Origin: Streptomyces antarcticus | Lineage (GTDB): Bacteria; Actinomycetota; Actinomycetes; Streptomycetales; Streptomycetaceae | DNA: 64,000 nucleotides | Assembly (NCBI RefSeq): GCF_026627255.1 | Contig: NZ_JAPNLM010000007.1 | Coordinates: 124,001 to 188,000 of the forward strand | Direction: 5' to 3' | Shown here: in pieces, positions 18,363 to 27,418 of the stretch | How the letters are laid out: the number at the start of each line of letters is the position of its first letter | How positions within the stretch are numbered: position 1 is the first letter of the stretch | Notes under the pieces: generated by a model | The model's input: the letters and a program-made list of their open reading frames with translations, nothing else | What the model was told of the DNA's origin: nothing | Database searches by the model: none | Made by a program: the position numbers and the translations under genes

Positions 18363-18505
18363 CCGCGCCTCGGTCGGATCGCCCGGCGGACGCACGGCAC
18401 GCGGCACCCGACCCGTCTCCGGCGGTGCCGGGAAATAGGCGGCTTCCCGAGGCGCGCCGAAAGCAGGGCGGTTCCACCCCCTCAGGCCGCTCCCAAGGAG
18501 TTCCC

Positions 18506-18961
18506 GTGTTCGGAAGCCTCCCGGGCCTCCCCGAAGAGGGTGCCGCACGACTCGCCCGCCCGGCCGAGAGGTGTGCGCCGTTGCTCAACCAGGACGGCGG
18601 CCTTGGGCTGTCGGCGGAACGGCTGGCCCGCCCGGCCGCGGACCTGGAGTCCCGTGTGAGGTCGTCAGCGATCCAGCGCGGGCCCGACGTTCCCGAGCCG
18701 TGCGCGTGATGTTCCCGACGCCGTCCGCGTGATGTTGTTGACGGACGCCGACCCGGGCATCCGCAGCGCCGGTCCGCGGGCGTTCGTACCTCCGGCGGAC
18801 CTCCTGCCCGGGCTGCTGGCGGACCCGGCGAGCCGTGCCGCCGCGGTCGCCCACACCGTGCCGACCGCCGAGTTGGCCGCCGACCGGGATCCCGCGGTAC
18901 GCAAGGCCGTCGCCGCCCACCGGAGTACGGGTGCCTTCGGCGTGCGGGGCGGCTTCGGTAC
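18506..18961 (+). pseudogene. Degenerate leucine-rich-repeat-variant (LRV) protein
   Basis: Repeat-like pieces LSAERLARPAADLESRVRSS, then PADLLPGLLADPASRAAAVA and LAADRDPAVRKAVAAHRS follow the LRV pattern (L-x2-L-A-x-D-P-x3-V-R-x-A-V-A). They are split by a stop near 18709 and by frame changes; the second part continues from about 18710. An intact family member would have many more units. It is probably a remnant. Confidence 0.5.
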
Positions 18962-19055
18962 ACACACCTACCCTGCGCGGGTGCCGGGGTCTCGGCCCGG
19001 GTGGTGCGGCACCGACTTCTCGCGCACCATTGCATTCCCACTCCGGGGAGGCCAG

Positions 19056-19667
19056 ATGAACCCTTACGACCCTCCGGAGCCGCCGCCGCGCCGATCCGGT
19101 GCCAATCGGTTCGTCCGGGCCCTCGCGCTGATCCTCGTACCGCCGGTGGCTGCCGTGTGGCTGTGGCGCTCGTCCCGTCTGCGGATCGTGACGAAGGTCG
19201 CCCTGACGGCCTGGTGCGTCCTCGCCACGCTGATCTGGATCGGCCTGTTCGTCGACCCGGCCCCGAGGCAGGGCGATCCCTCCGAGCCCGCGGAGACTCC
19301 TCCCGCCGCGAGCCCGTCGGCCTCCACCCCACCCCGTACGGCGCAGCCCACCTCCCCGCCGTCCCCGACGCCGCCGTCCACCACCCCCAGCCCGGTACCG
19401 CCATCCATCACGGCGCCGAAGACCACGACGGCCGCCCCCAGCGGACCCCCCGCGACGCCGACGGAACCGGTCGCACCCGCCGAGCCGAGCGCGGCCACCA
19501 CCCCGGCCGAACCGGCCGAACCGGCCACCGAGGCTTCGAGCGCGTACTACCGCAGGTGCGCCGACGCCCGCGCGGCCGGCGCCGCGCCGCTGTACCGCGG
19601 GCAGCCGGGCTACCGGTCGGGGCTCGACCGCGACGGCGACGGGGTGGCCTGCGAGCCTTGGCTGTGA
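19056..19667 (+). CDS. Membrane-anchored Excalibur calcium-binding protein
   Basis: A 203-residue protein. A short cytoplasmic start is followed by two hydrophobic segments (FVRALALILVPPVAAVWLW and ALTAWCVLATLIWIGLFV). A long Pro/Thr/Ser/Ala-rich linker (about 70-165) leads to a C-terminal Excalibur domain with the strict motif C-A-D-A-R-A-A-G and LDRDGDGVACE. The DxDxDG loop should bind Ca2+ outside the cell. GGGGAG precedes ATG 19056. It probably acts at the cell surface; the ligand is unknown. Confidence 0.82.
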   Translation: MNPYDPPEPPPRRSGANRFVRALALILVPPVAAVWLWRSSRLRIVTKVALTAWCVLATLIWIGLFVDPAPRQGDPSEPAETPPAASPSASTPPRTAQPTSPPSPTPPSTTPSPVPPSITAPKTTTAAPSGPPATPTEPVAPAEPSAATTPAEPAEPATEASSAYYRRCADARAAGAAPLYRGQPGYRSGLDRDGDGVACEPWL

Positions 19668-19694
19668 TCCGAGACGGGGCCCGGCGTACGCCAC

Positions 19695-20132
19695 TCAGGG
19701 CGCTTTAGTGGCGGCCCGCTTCGTGCTTTTGCCCCCGCTGGCGCCGGCGGGCGCGGCCTTCCGTGCAGCGGCCTTCCGCCCCGGGACTTTCCCACCCGCG
19801 GCCTTCTCACCACCGGCTTTCTGCCCCGCCGCTGTCCGACCCGCGGCCTTCCGGCTCGGGGCCCGCTCCGTGCCCGAGGCCGCCTGCGGTGACGCTGCCC
19901 GGCCCGGTGCGGTCGGCCACTTGAACTCGATCTCCAGCTCGATCTCCCCGTCTCCGACCTCGATCTCGATCTCGCCGCGCAGGTCATCGGGGATCCGCAG
20001 GCTCAGGGTCGCCGCGCCGAGTTCGAGTTCGGCATGCCCACCCTTCCTCAGCATGGTGGCGAGTGCCGTCAGCTGGTCAGCCGCCTCAAGGCGGGACAGC
20101 GAGCGCTTCTGCTCAAACTTGAGGTCCGTCAT
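19695..20132 (-). CDS. Amphi-Trp domain protein with histone-H1-like tail
   Basis: About 145 residues. The N-terminal half (FEQKRSLSRLEAADQLTALA, then ATLSLRIPDDLRGEIEIEV and ELEIEFKWP) is the amphi-Trp domain, ending in the characteristic acidic strand and Trp. The C-terminal half is a Lys/Ala/Gly/Arg tail (KAAGRT, KAGGEK, KAAARKAAP and so on) like bacterial histone-H1-type proteins, suggesting nucleic-acid binding. ATG 20132 is chosen; TTG 20144 is an alternative. The two halves together are unusual enough to note. Confidence 0.75.
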   Translation of the reverse strand: MTDLKFEQKRSLSRLEAADQLTALATMLRKGGHAELELGAATLSLRIPDDLRGEIEIEVGDGEIELEIEFKWPTAPGRAASPQAASGTERAPSRKAAGRTAAGQKAGGEKAAGGKVPGRKAAARKAAPAGASGGKSTKRAATKAP

Positions 20133-20408
20133 GCTCGTTTCCAATCCGGACGGGGATGGGACGGTGCGCTACGCCCATTCTGTGGCCGTGCGCACGATCG
20201 GACATCCTCTGGTGCTCCCGGCGCCGAGCCCCGAGGCCGCGCTCGCGGAGCGAAGATGCGACACCGTAAGGCGGATGCTGGAATGAGAGAACGGACGAGC
20301 AGGGTCCGAACGCTCGCCGTCCGCGCAATCCCGTTCCCCATTCCCAGTTTCCCATTCCCCGTTCCCGCAGGCGGCCGCCGCGCCGCCGCTCTCACGTCAG
20401 GAGTGCTC

Positions 20409-20873
20409 ATGGGCCAGGACATCGAAGAGATGGGCCCCGTCGACTACCTGGTCGTCGAGTTCCCCGGAAACCGGATGACGGGCGAGGCGTTCCCGCTGCT
20501 GATCGACCTGGTCGACAAGGGGCTCATCCGCATCCTTGATCTTCGCTTCGTGCGGAAGGACACCGACGGTGCCGTGACCGCCCTGGAGATCACCGGGCTC
20601 GACGACCACGAGGGCGCGGTGGAGCTGGCCGTCTTCGACGGCGCGTCCTCCGAACTACTGGACCAGGACGACCTCGACGAAGCCGGCAACGCCCTTCAGC
20701 CCGGCAACGCGGCCGCGATCCTGGTGTACGAGAACCGTTGGGCGGCCCCCTTCGCCGCGGCCCTGCGCCGCAGTGGTGCGCAGATGGTGGCGGGCGGTCG
20801 CATTCCCGTGCAGGCGCTCCTGGCCTCCATCGAGGCGGAGCAAGCCGGCCCCGGGAGCCAGCCGCAGCAGTGA
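20409..20873 (+). CDS. DUF6325 family protein
   Basis: A 154-residue protein opening MGQDIEEMGPVDYLVVEFPG, with LIDLVDKGLIRILDLRFVRK and AILVYENRWAAPFAAALRRS. This pattern matches a widespread actinobacterial family (DUF6325) of unknown role. Members often occur beside SHOCT-domain proteins; one is at 26908 but not adjacent here. AGGAG lies upstream of ATG 20409. No membrane segment; probably cytoplasmic. Confidence 0.85.
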   Translation: MGQDIEEMGPVDYLVVEFPGNRMTGEAFPLLIDLVDKGLIRILDLRFVRKDTDGAVTALEITGLDDHEGAVELAVFDGASSELLDQDDLDEAGNALQPGNAAAILVYENRWAAPFAAALRRSGAQMVAGGRIPVQALLASIEAEQAGPGSQPQQ

Positions 20874-21321
20874 CCCGCGCTGTGCGCAGATGATCGAGGA
20901 TCCGGCGCGCTGACAGCGGCCGTGGCCTACGAACTGGTCCCACGGGCGGAGAACCCAGCCTGTGGGCCTTCGACGCGCCGGCCGCGGCCGGGGGAGTGCT
21001 GGTCTTCCCGGGGATCATCGAGGTAGGTGGCTGGCATCGCCAGCACCGACCCGGCGGCGAACCCCTTCGCGTAGCGCCCGTCGGCCTCGGGCAGCGGCGT
21101 ACGAGCGCGGGGCAAGAGGACGGGGCTGCTGACGGCCCTAGACTTCGCCATCGCCATCGCCATCGCCATCGCTGGCGCCTGTCAGCCTGTCAGCCTGTCA
21201 GCCTGCCAGCACTGTCATCCCTCGCGTGACCGCCATCAGAGTCGGCGCCCGGCACGACGCCCCCCGGCCGAGTCGGCCCGAACCGCCTATCGCCCCCGCA
21301 TCCGTCCCCGTCCCCGTCCCC
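20874..21321. other. Intergenic region with short tandem repeats
   Basis: No convincing gene. TCGCCA hexamers lie at 21145-21172, CAGCCTGT octamers at about 21181-21210, and CCCGTC hexamers at about 21305-21321 next to the end of the HdeD-like gene. Confidence 0.6.
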
Positions 21322-21936
21322 TCACGCGGTCGTGGATCCCGTGACCCGGAGGGTGGCGGAGCGCAGTGCGAGGGCCATCACCACCTCGAACACGCCGAGC
21401 AGGACGAGCCACAGGCCCAGCAGGCGCGTCAGGGCGACGGCGGAGTCCACCGGGAAGCAGAGGACGACGATCCCGGCGACGGTGCCGAGCGCGCCCAGGG
21501 CGAAGAGCAGGCCGCGTTGGACGAGTGCGCGGTCGGCGATGGCCACGTACGCCGTGAGCACTCCGGTCAGCAGCCAGAACACCCCCACGATCAGGGAGAG
21601 CGCGCCGATGGTCTGCATCGGGTGCCGCAGGACCAGGACGCCCGCCAGGAACGCCGCCATGGCGATGAGGATCCCCGCCAGTCTGCTGCCGCCCTGGTCG
21701 CCGCTGTGCGAGAACGCCGTCACGAAGCGGAAACCGCCGGCCACCAGGAGCTGGAGACCGATGATCACGGCGAGGATGTGCAATGTCTCGTCGGGCCAGA
21801 CGAGTACCAGGATGCCGGGGATCAGGGTCGCGAGGGCGAAGCCGAGCGCCCAGTGCCACGATCCTCCGAGCTGCCGGAGGAAGTCCTCGGGATCACTCTG
21901 GGGACTGTGCGGTGCAGCCTCGGGGGTTACGGTCAT
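21322..21936 (-). CDS. HdeD-family membrane protein
   Basis: A 204-residue protein with six hydrophobic segments (for example WALGFALATLIPGILVLVWP, ILAVIIGLQLLVAGGF, RLAGILIAMAAFLAGVLVLR and IGALSLIVGVFWLLTGVLTA). It follows the paired-helix repeat of HdeD/DUF308 acid-resistance proteins. It probably sits in the cytoplasmic membrane. The name reflects similarity to E. coli HdeD and does not prove an acid-stress role here. ATG 21936 has AGGAGG four bases upstream; GTG 21939 is too close to it. Confidence 0.82.
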   Translation of the reverse strand: MTVTPEAAPHSPQSDPEDFLRQLGGSWHWALGFALATLIPGILVLVWPDETLHILAVIIGLQLLVAGGFRFVTAFSHSGDQGGSRLAGILIAMAAFLAGVLVLRHPMQTIGALSLIVGVFWLLTGVLTAYVAIADRALVQRGLLFALGALGTVAGIVVLCFPVDSAVALTRLLGLWLVLLGVFEVVMALALRSATLRVTGSTTA

Positions 21937-22089
21937 CACGCCTCCTGGTCCAGCCGAACGGCCCCGTGGGGCCCCTCGAACCCATCGGACATGCCTCGTC
22001 CGCCGATGTGGCCCATTTTAAGCCGGTATGATCCAGCTCGCTGTTCCAGGCGGCCTCCGCCGCCCCCCGCCGCCCGGCACGCCCGGGGT

Positions 22090-23055
22090 TCACGGGCAGC
22101 TTGATCCCGGGTCGTCGTGGACGAGGGCGCAGACCACCCGCTCCCCCCGGCGGGCGTCCGGATAGGTCGCGAGCAGTTCGGCCTTGAAGTCGTTCCACTG
22201 CCGGGTGATCTCGGCGGTGGCTCCGGAAGTGGCGCGGTTGAAGTTGTCGCCCGTCCTCGAGCGGCGGGAAGCGGCCGTGTCCTTGTTCAGGTCCCGGTTG
22301 TGGGTGACCCGGCCGGCGCAGTCCCCCGCCTTGACGCCGGTGGAATCGAAGTCGGAGTAGCAGCCGGTCGTGAGGTCCACGGGTATCCGGGTGCGTGCCT
22401 CCCGCGTCCAGTCGGCGTCCTTCATGGCGCTGTAGCGGCGGATGTCGAAGAAGGGGGCCACATCCGTACGCGCCAGACCGGGAGGGTTGGCGAGGTCGAC
22501 AGGGCCGGGGGCGGCCCGGTCGGCCCAGTTCGAGTGCGAGTAGAAGTCCTGGAGCGGGTGCCAGCCGCGGCCGAGCTGTTCCAGGACGTCGCACTTGGCA
22601 CGGTCGGGAGTCTCCTTCCACGTGCAGTGGGAGGACAGGTCGCTCTGGTCGGCCCGGACCTTGCCGTGTACGTCGACCAAGGCGTCGGCGGCCCGGACGG
22701 CGTTCCGGAAACGGGTGACGGAGGTACGGACGCAGGCGAGGAGCTCGGTGGTGGCCTCGTCCCGGCTGCGGGGATAGTCCTCGGCGTAACGGGGTGCGAG
22801 ATAGTCGGCGTTGTCGCAGTGCAGGGGGCCCAGGAGGAAGTATCCGCCGTGGTCATCGGCATTGATCGCCCCGTCGCGCGCGTCAGCCATCTCGAACAGC
22901 GTGGCCGGCTCCCAGGGCAGGGCCGCCCGGGTGACGGTCTCGTGGTTGCCGCCGGTGAACGCGTACGCGGGGTCGGACGGCACGGCGGCCAGGGCGATCA
23001 CGAAGGCGGCCACACCGGTCGTTCGCGCCAGGCCGGGCCGCAGGTGAGAGGACAC
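22090..23055 (-). CDS. Secreted HET-C/CinY-like protein
   Basis: A 321-residue protein with a signal peptide (basic start, then GVAAFVIALAAV, cleavage after AYA about residue 38). The mature part begins FTGGNHETVTRAALPW and contains GRGWHPLQDFYSHSNWADR, a motif of HET-C-like and zinc-phospholipase-like proteins, plus LGPLHCDNADYL. The spread His/Asp residues would suit a metal-binding helical fold. Streptomyces homologues are often annotated CinY, after a gene in the cinnamycin cluster, without known activity. GTG 23055 follows GGAG by six bases. Confidence 0.7.
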   Translation of the reverse strand: MSSHLRPGLARTTGVAAFVIALAAVPSDPAYAFTGGNHETVTRAALPWEPATLFEMADARDGAINADDHGGYFLLGPLHCDNADYLAPRYAEDYPRSRDEATTELLACVRTSVTRFRNAVRAADALVDVHGKVRADQSDLSSHCTWKETPDRAKCDVLEQLGRGWHPLQDFYSHSNWADRAAPGPVDLANPPGLARTDVAPFFDIRRYSAMKDADWTREARTRIPVDLTTGCYSDFDSTGVKAGDCAGRVTHNRDLNKDTAASRRSRTGDNFNRATSGATAEITRQWNDFKAELLATYPDARRGERVVCALVHDDPGSSCP

Positions 23056-23463
23056 GCGACGCTCCAGTCGTACGAGTGGTGCGGAGCCGAAGCTTCTCGG
23101 CGACGCCCCGGGTGCGCGGGCCACGCGCACTTGGGCTGCCGGGTACGTGGGCCCCTGGTGCTCCCGCCTCCCGGTGCTCGGGCCCCGGGTGCTGGAGCTC
23201 CCGGTGCTCGGTCCCCCGGTGCTCGGGCTCCCGACGGAGACGGACGTCTGCCTGCAAGCCTAACGAACCACCGGTGCGGACGCCGGAAGCCCGGGGCTCC
23301 GCTGTCGTGGTGCCCTGCGGCCGCTGCCGGCCGAGGCGTCGGCCCGCGGGTCGCGCCGCGCGGTGCCTCCCACAGGGGGCGTAACCCAACGCGCGGACCT
23401 GCGGCGCCGCGTGTGCAATGGCCGGGAGCCGGTCTTTCGCCCCGGCCGTCCCGAGGGAGAATC
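23056..23463. other. Divergent intergenic region
   Basis: No gene found. Imperfect repeats of CCCGGTGCTCGG type run from about 23160 to 23235. The region should hold the promoters of the flanking divergent genes. Confidence 0.5.
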
Positions 23464-24774
23464 ATGACTGAGCCGCCCGAGCCGCCCGCCGCCGCGGCGC
23501 CCGCACCGGTTCGGGCGGACGGACCACGTCCCCGGCGGGTCGTGAAGAGCGTCGTTTCGGCGGTGCTGATCACGCTCACCTGCATCCTCGTACCGCTCTC
23601 GCTCCTCACGGTATGGGTGCACGACATTGTGCTGGACACCAACCGGTACGTGTCCACCGTCTCTCCTCTGGCGTCCGACCCGGCGATCGAAGCGGCGGCC
23701 GTTCACCGCATCACCGAGGCGGCCGATGTCCGGGTCGACGGCGCCCAGGTCACGTCCGACCTCGCCGCGTGGCTCGAATCGCAGGGGCTGCCGGCCCGCG
23801 TCGGCACGGCGGTCAAGGCGTTGGGGCCGCAGCTGGACTCGGCCGCCGACGCGGCCGTGTCCAAGGTGGCGACCCGCTTCGTGGAGAGCGACCGGTTCGA
23901 GAAGGTCTGGACCACCGCCAACCGCGCCGCTCACTCCGCGGTGGTGCACGCGCTGACCGGTCAGGGCCGGGGCGCGGTGGGAGTCGAGGGCGGCACCGTG
24001 ACCCTTGACGTCGGGACCGCCGTGGAGACCGTCAAGCAGGACCTCGTGAAGGCGGGGCTCGCCCCTGCCGAGAAGATCCCCGAGGTCAACAAGCAGATGG
24101 TGCTCTTCCAGTCCGACAAGCTGGCGAAGATCAGAGGCGCGGTCCACCTCCTCGACGTCGTCGGAAACTGGCTGCCCGTCCTCACGGTGATCCTCGGCGC
24201 CATCGGGGTCCTGCTCGCACGGCGCCGGCGCCGGGCGCTGGTCACCACCATGCTGTGCGCGGCCGCCGCCTGTCTGATCCTCGCCATCGGCCTGGCCGTC
24301 GCCCGCCGCTACTACCTCGACCACCTTCCGGAGCAGGTCCAGTCACCGGCCGCCGCAGCGGCGGTCTTCGACACGCTCGTGCGGTTCCTGAAGGTCAGCA
24401 TCCGCACCGCGATGGTCCTCGGGGTCGTGGTGGCCATCGGCGCCTACCTGTCCGGCGCCGGCCGACTGCCGCGCGGGATGCGAGCCAAGGCCGAGCGCAC
24501 CGCGGACTCCGCTGCCGGCTGGGGCGCCTCCCACGGCGTGCACACCGGCCGGGTCGGCACGTGGGTGCAGGCCCACCGGCGCTGGATCACCATGGGAGCG
24601 CTGCTCTTCCTCGCCCTCGTGTTCGCCCTGTGGAACCACCCCACGGTGCTCACGGTGCTGCTGCTGGTCCTCATCCTCCTCGCCGTGCTCGCCGTACTGG
24701 CGCTTCTGGCGGCCGACGGCCGGGTCACTACGAGGCCGGAGCGCCCGGCGGGACGGGAGCCGCACACCCGGTGA
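23464..24774 (+). CDS. Integral membrane protein
   Basis: A 436-residue protein. A Pro/Ala-rich cytoplasmic start is followed by one helix (SVVSAVLITLTCILVPLSLL), a roughly 180-residue probable extracytoplasmic domain (VHDIVLDTNRYVSTVSPLAS and onward), two helices (LPVLTVILGAIGVLLA and ALVTTMLCAAAACLILAIGL), another (TAMVLGVVVAIGAYLSG) and two more near the C-terminus (ALLFLALVFALW, LTVLLLVLILLAVLAVLALL). This topology and the DTNRYVSTV motif recur in Streptomyces membrane proteins of unknown role. GGGAGA lies before ATG 23464. Confidence 0.8.
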   Translation: MTEPPEPPAAAAPAPVRADGPRPRRVVKSVVSAVLITLTCILVPLSLLTVWVHDIVLDTNRYVSTVSPLASDPAIEAAAVHRITEAADVRVDGAQVTSDLAAWLESQGLPARVGTAVKALGPQLDSAADAAVSKVATRFVESDRFEKVWTTANRAAHSAVVHALTGQGRGAVGVEGGTVTLDVGTAVETVKQDLVKAGLAPAEKIPEVNKQMVLFQSDKLAKIRGAVHLLDVVGNWLPVLTVILGAIGVLLARRRRRALVTTMLCAAAACLILAIGLAVARRYYLDHLPEQVQSPAAAAAVFDTLVRFLKVSIRTAMVLGVVVAIGAYLSGAGRLPRGMRAKAERTADSAAGWGASHGVHTGRVGTWVQAHRRWITMGALLFLALVFALWNHPTVLTVLLLVLILLAVLAVLALLAADGRVTTRPERPAGREPHTR

Positions 24775-25006
24775 CAGCGGGCCCGACGAGGACGGTGCCC
24801 GCGGCCCACGTGGACGGTGCCCGCGGCCCACGCGGACGGTGACCGCGGTCAGCACCTGAACCCTGACCGGTCGCCGCCCGCGTGGCGATCATCCTGGGGG
24901 CCCGGGAGAATGAGTTGCCGTGGACGGCAGCAGCCGGTCGCGCGAATTGGCCGGTAGCCGATAGCAGGTGGCAGATGGCCGGCAGTGGGAACACAGGTGA
25001 TCGCAC

Positions 25007-25852
25007 ATGTGCAGATGGCTCGCCTATTCGGGAACGCCCATGCTGCTCGACACGATCCTGTACAAACCCGCCCACTCCCTCATCGACCAGAGTTTGCACT
25101 CCAAGCTCGGCGTGGAGACCACGAACGGTGACGGGTTCGGCGTGGGGTGGTATTCGGAGGACAACGAAACCCCCGCCCTCCTCAGGGACATCGGGCCCGC
25201 CTGGAACAACCGCAACCTGCGGGAGATGGCCGACCACGTCCGGTCGCCGCTGTTCTTCGCCCACATCCGGGCGTCGACGGGCACGGCGGTGCAGCAGTCG
25301 AACTGTCACCCCTTCCGGCACGGCCGGTGGATGTTCATGCACAACGGCGCCATCACCGGCTTCCACCTGATGCGCCGTGACCTCACCCTGCTCGTCGACC
25401 CGGCCCTGTACGCCGACATCGGGGGAACCACCGACTCCGAGGTGATGTTCTTCCTCGCCCTGACCTTCGGCCTGGAGCAGGACCCGCCGACCGCCGTGGC
25501 CCGGATGGCGGGAGTGGTGGAGCGCGCCGGGCGGGACCACGGTGTGGAATTCCCCCTCCAGATGACGCTCGCCATCACCGACGGCGAAAGCCTGTGGGCC
25601 TTCCGGTACTCCAGCGGGCACACCTCCCGGTCGCTGTTCTACAGCAGCCGCGTGGACGCGCTGCGCAGACTGCACCCCGATGTCGCGTTCCTGCGGGACA
25701 TCTCCGATGAGACCCGCCTCGTCGTCTCCGAACCCCTCGGCGACCTGCCCGGTGCCTGGAACGAGGTCCCGGAGAGCAGCTACGGCGTCGTACAGCCAGG
25801 GGCAGACGAGCTGTATCCCTTCACTCCGGAACCGGCGTCATCCGGCGGCTGA
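25007..25852 (+). CDS. Class II glutamine amidotransferase
   Basis: A 281-residue Ntn-type amidotransferase (GATase II, YafJ-like). Cys2 follows the start Met (MCRWLAYSG) and becomes the N-terminal nucleophile after Met removal. Supporting residues are NGDGFGVGWY, HIRASTGTAVQQSNCHPF and FMHNGAITGF, the glutamine-binding loops. It would release ammonia from glutamine, but there is no synthase domain, so the acceptor is unknown. The start is fixed by the need for Cys at position 2. Confidence 0.88.
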   Translation: MCRWLAYSGTPMLLDTILYKPAHSLIDQSLHSKLGVETTNGDGFGVGWYSEDNETPALLRDIGPAWNNRNLREMADHVRSPLFFAHIRASTGTAVQQSNCHPFRHGRWMFMHNGAITGFHLMRRDLTLLVDPALYADIGGTTDSEVMFFLALTFGLEQDPPTAVARMAGVVERAGRDHGVEFPLQMTLAITDGESLWAFRYSSGHTSRSLFYSSRVDALRRLHPDVAFLRDISDETRLVVSEPLGDLPGAWNEVPESSYGVVQPGADELYPFTPEPASSGG

Positions 25853-26144
25853 CGCGCACGGCCGCACCCGCACCCTCCCGCTTCCGCTCCCGCTCCCGAG
25901 GGGCGGCCGCCGGGGCACCCGCCGGGAAGGCGCAGACCATGGACGCGAGACCTGACGAGTACGCCGTCCCGTCGCCCGCCCGCTCCCGCTCCCGCCGTCG
26001 CCGTCGCTTTCGCCGTCGCGCGGCGGCCACCCCGGCCACCGCGGCGACCCGGGCGTTCGAGGCGAGCGAGGCGAGCGTGGCGACCGAGGCGTGCGCGGCC
26101 ACCTTCCCGCCGGCCCCGACGCGGTACGGGCGCGGGGTGTGACC

Positions 26145-26828
26145 ATGGTGCTCGACCTGCTCCTCATCGCCCTGGCCGTCACCCTCTTTCCCCTGCCGAT
26201 CATGGCCTTCGTCCTGGTCGTCGCCGCTCCCCGCGGGGTGCGCAACGGGCTGGCCTTCATCCTGGCCTGGCTGGCCTGCCTGGTGACCGTCATCGCCGTC
26301 GTCCTGTTCCTGACCGGCGGTTCCCCGCCCCCGCCCCGCTCCCCGCCCTCACTCGCGGCTCTCGTCGCCACCCTGGTCATCGGCGTGAGCCTGATCGTCT
26401 ACAGCGAGCGCAGACGCCGTGGGCGCCGCCGCGACGACACGGCCGCGGGCCCCGCCGGGCAGCCGCGGCCCGAGGCCTCCGGTGCGGCGCAGTCCTCCCG
26501 CATGGACGACGCCACCGGATGGTCCTCGGCCGCCCTCGCCGTGCTCCTGCAGCCCTGGGGGATGGTCGGCGCCGCTGCCGCCACCGTCGTGCAGGCCGAC
26601 CTCTCCCACGGCGCGTCCTTCGTGGCGCTGGCCGCGTTCTGCCTCCTGGCCACCTCCAGCCTGCTGGCCATGGAGCTGTACATGGTGTTCGCGCCGGTCA
26701 GGGCCCAGTCCGCCCTGACGAGCCTGCGCGCATGGCTCGAACGCCACAAGGAACCGGCGATCGTGGTCACCTGTCTGGTCCTCGGCCTGTGGCTCGTCGG
26801 CAGGAGCCTCTACCAGCTCACGGGGTGA
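26145..26828 (+). CDS. GAP-family (Sap/LysE-like) membrane protein
   Basis: A 227-residue protein with six helices: DLLLIALAVTLFPLPIMAFV, GLAFILAWLACLVTVIAVVL, LAALVATLVIGVSLIVYSE, then after a basic cytoplasmic loop ALAVLLQPWGMVGAAAATVV, VALAAFCLLATSSLLAMEL and AIVVTCLVLGLWLVGRSL. This is the two-times-three arrangement of LysE/GAP proteins; Streptomyces GAP members are linked by name to peptidoglycolipid addressing, a role not shown here. ATG 26145 is used; GTG 26139 would add two residues. Confidence 0.78.
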   Translation: MVLDLLLIALAVTLFPLPIMAFVLVVAAPRGVRNGLAFILAWLACLVTVIAVVLFLTGGSPPPPRSPPSLAALVATLVIGVSLIVYSERRRRGRRRDDTAAGPAGQPRPEASGAAQSSRMDDATGWSSAALAVLLQPWGMVGAAAATVVQADLSHGASFVALAAFCLLATSSLLAMELYMVFAPVRAQSALTSLRAWLERHKEPAIVVTCLVLGLWLVGRSLYQLTG

Positions 26829-26843
26829 ACCGCCCGCTCAGGG

Positions 26844-26883
26844 GCCGTAGTTCAAGAGCCGTAGTTCAAGAGCCTTAGTTCGA
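26844..26883. repeat. 14-bp tandem repeat
   Basis: GCCGTAGTTCAAGA occurs twice in a row (26844, 26858), then a diverged third copy, between the convergent GAP and SHOCT genes. Confidence 0.8.
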
Positions 26884-26907
26884 CGGCCGAGGACCAGGAG
26901 CCGAAGT

Positions 26908-27198
26908 TCAGGAGCCGAGGATCCGGCTCTTCTGTTCGGCGAACTCCGCCTCGGTCAGGATTCCCTGCTCCTTCAACGCCCCGAGCTCCTTGAGCTGAGC
27001 GATCCGGTCGCTCATGTCGCCGGCGGGCGGCTGCGCGGGCGCCGGGGGAGGGGCGGGCGCGGCCTGCTGCTGCTCGTAGCCCTGGGATTCCTGGGCGGCC
27101 CACCGTCCCCCTTGGCGCCGGGAGACCCGGTTGGATACCGCCGTCGCCGTACCCGCGACGACCGCGGTGCGTGCCACTCCTCGAAGAAGACCGGGCAT
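26908..27198 (-). CDS. SHOCT-domain protein
   Basis: A 96-residue protein. Residues about 60-94 form a SHOCT domain (DRIAQLKELGALKEQGILTE, then AEFAEQKSRIL). The N-terminus (MPGLLRGVARTAVVAGTATA) is a short amphipathic or weakly hydrophobic stretch, and the middle is Gln/Pro/Ala-rich. SHOCT domains are thought to mediate oligomerisation in stress-related small proteins. AGGAG lies seven bases before ATG 27198. It converges with the GAP gene. Confidence 0.85.
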   Translation of the reverse strand: MPGLLRGVARTAVVAGTATAVSNRVSRRQGGRWAAQESQGYEQQQAAPAPPPAPAQPPAGDMSDRIAQLKELGALKEQGILTEAEFAEQKSRILGS

Positions 27199-27418
27199 GT
27201 CACTTCTCCTCACCGACCGGGCGCAGGCCGGACTGTCCGGCTGACGGCCCCGGCGCTCCTTCCAGCATGGCACCGCGGGGTGGCTTCGCGCCCTTCGGGA
27301 GCCCCCGGGGGCCGCGGCCGGTCAGATCGGTGGGAACGAGCGGGTCGGACGGTACGGGCACGAGGGACCGGTGCGGGCACGTGGGACCGGTGCGGGGGCG
27401 TCAGACGGTACGGGCGCG

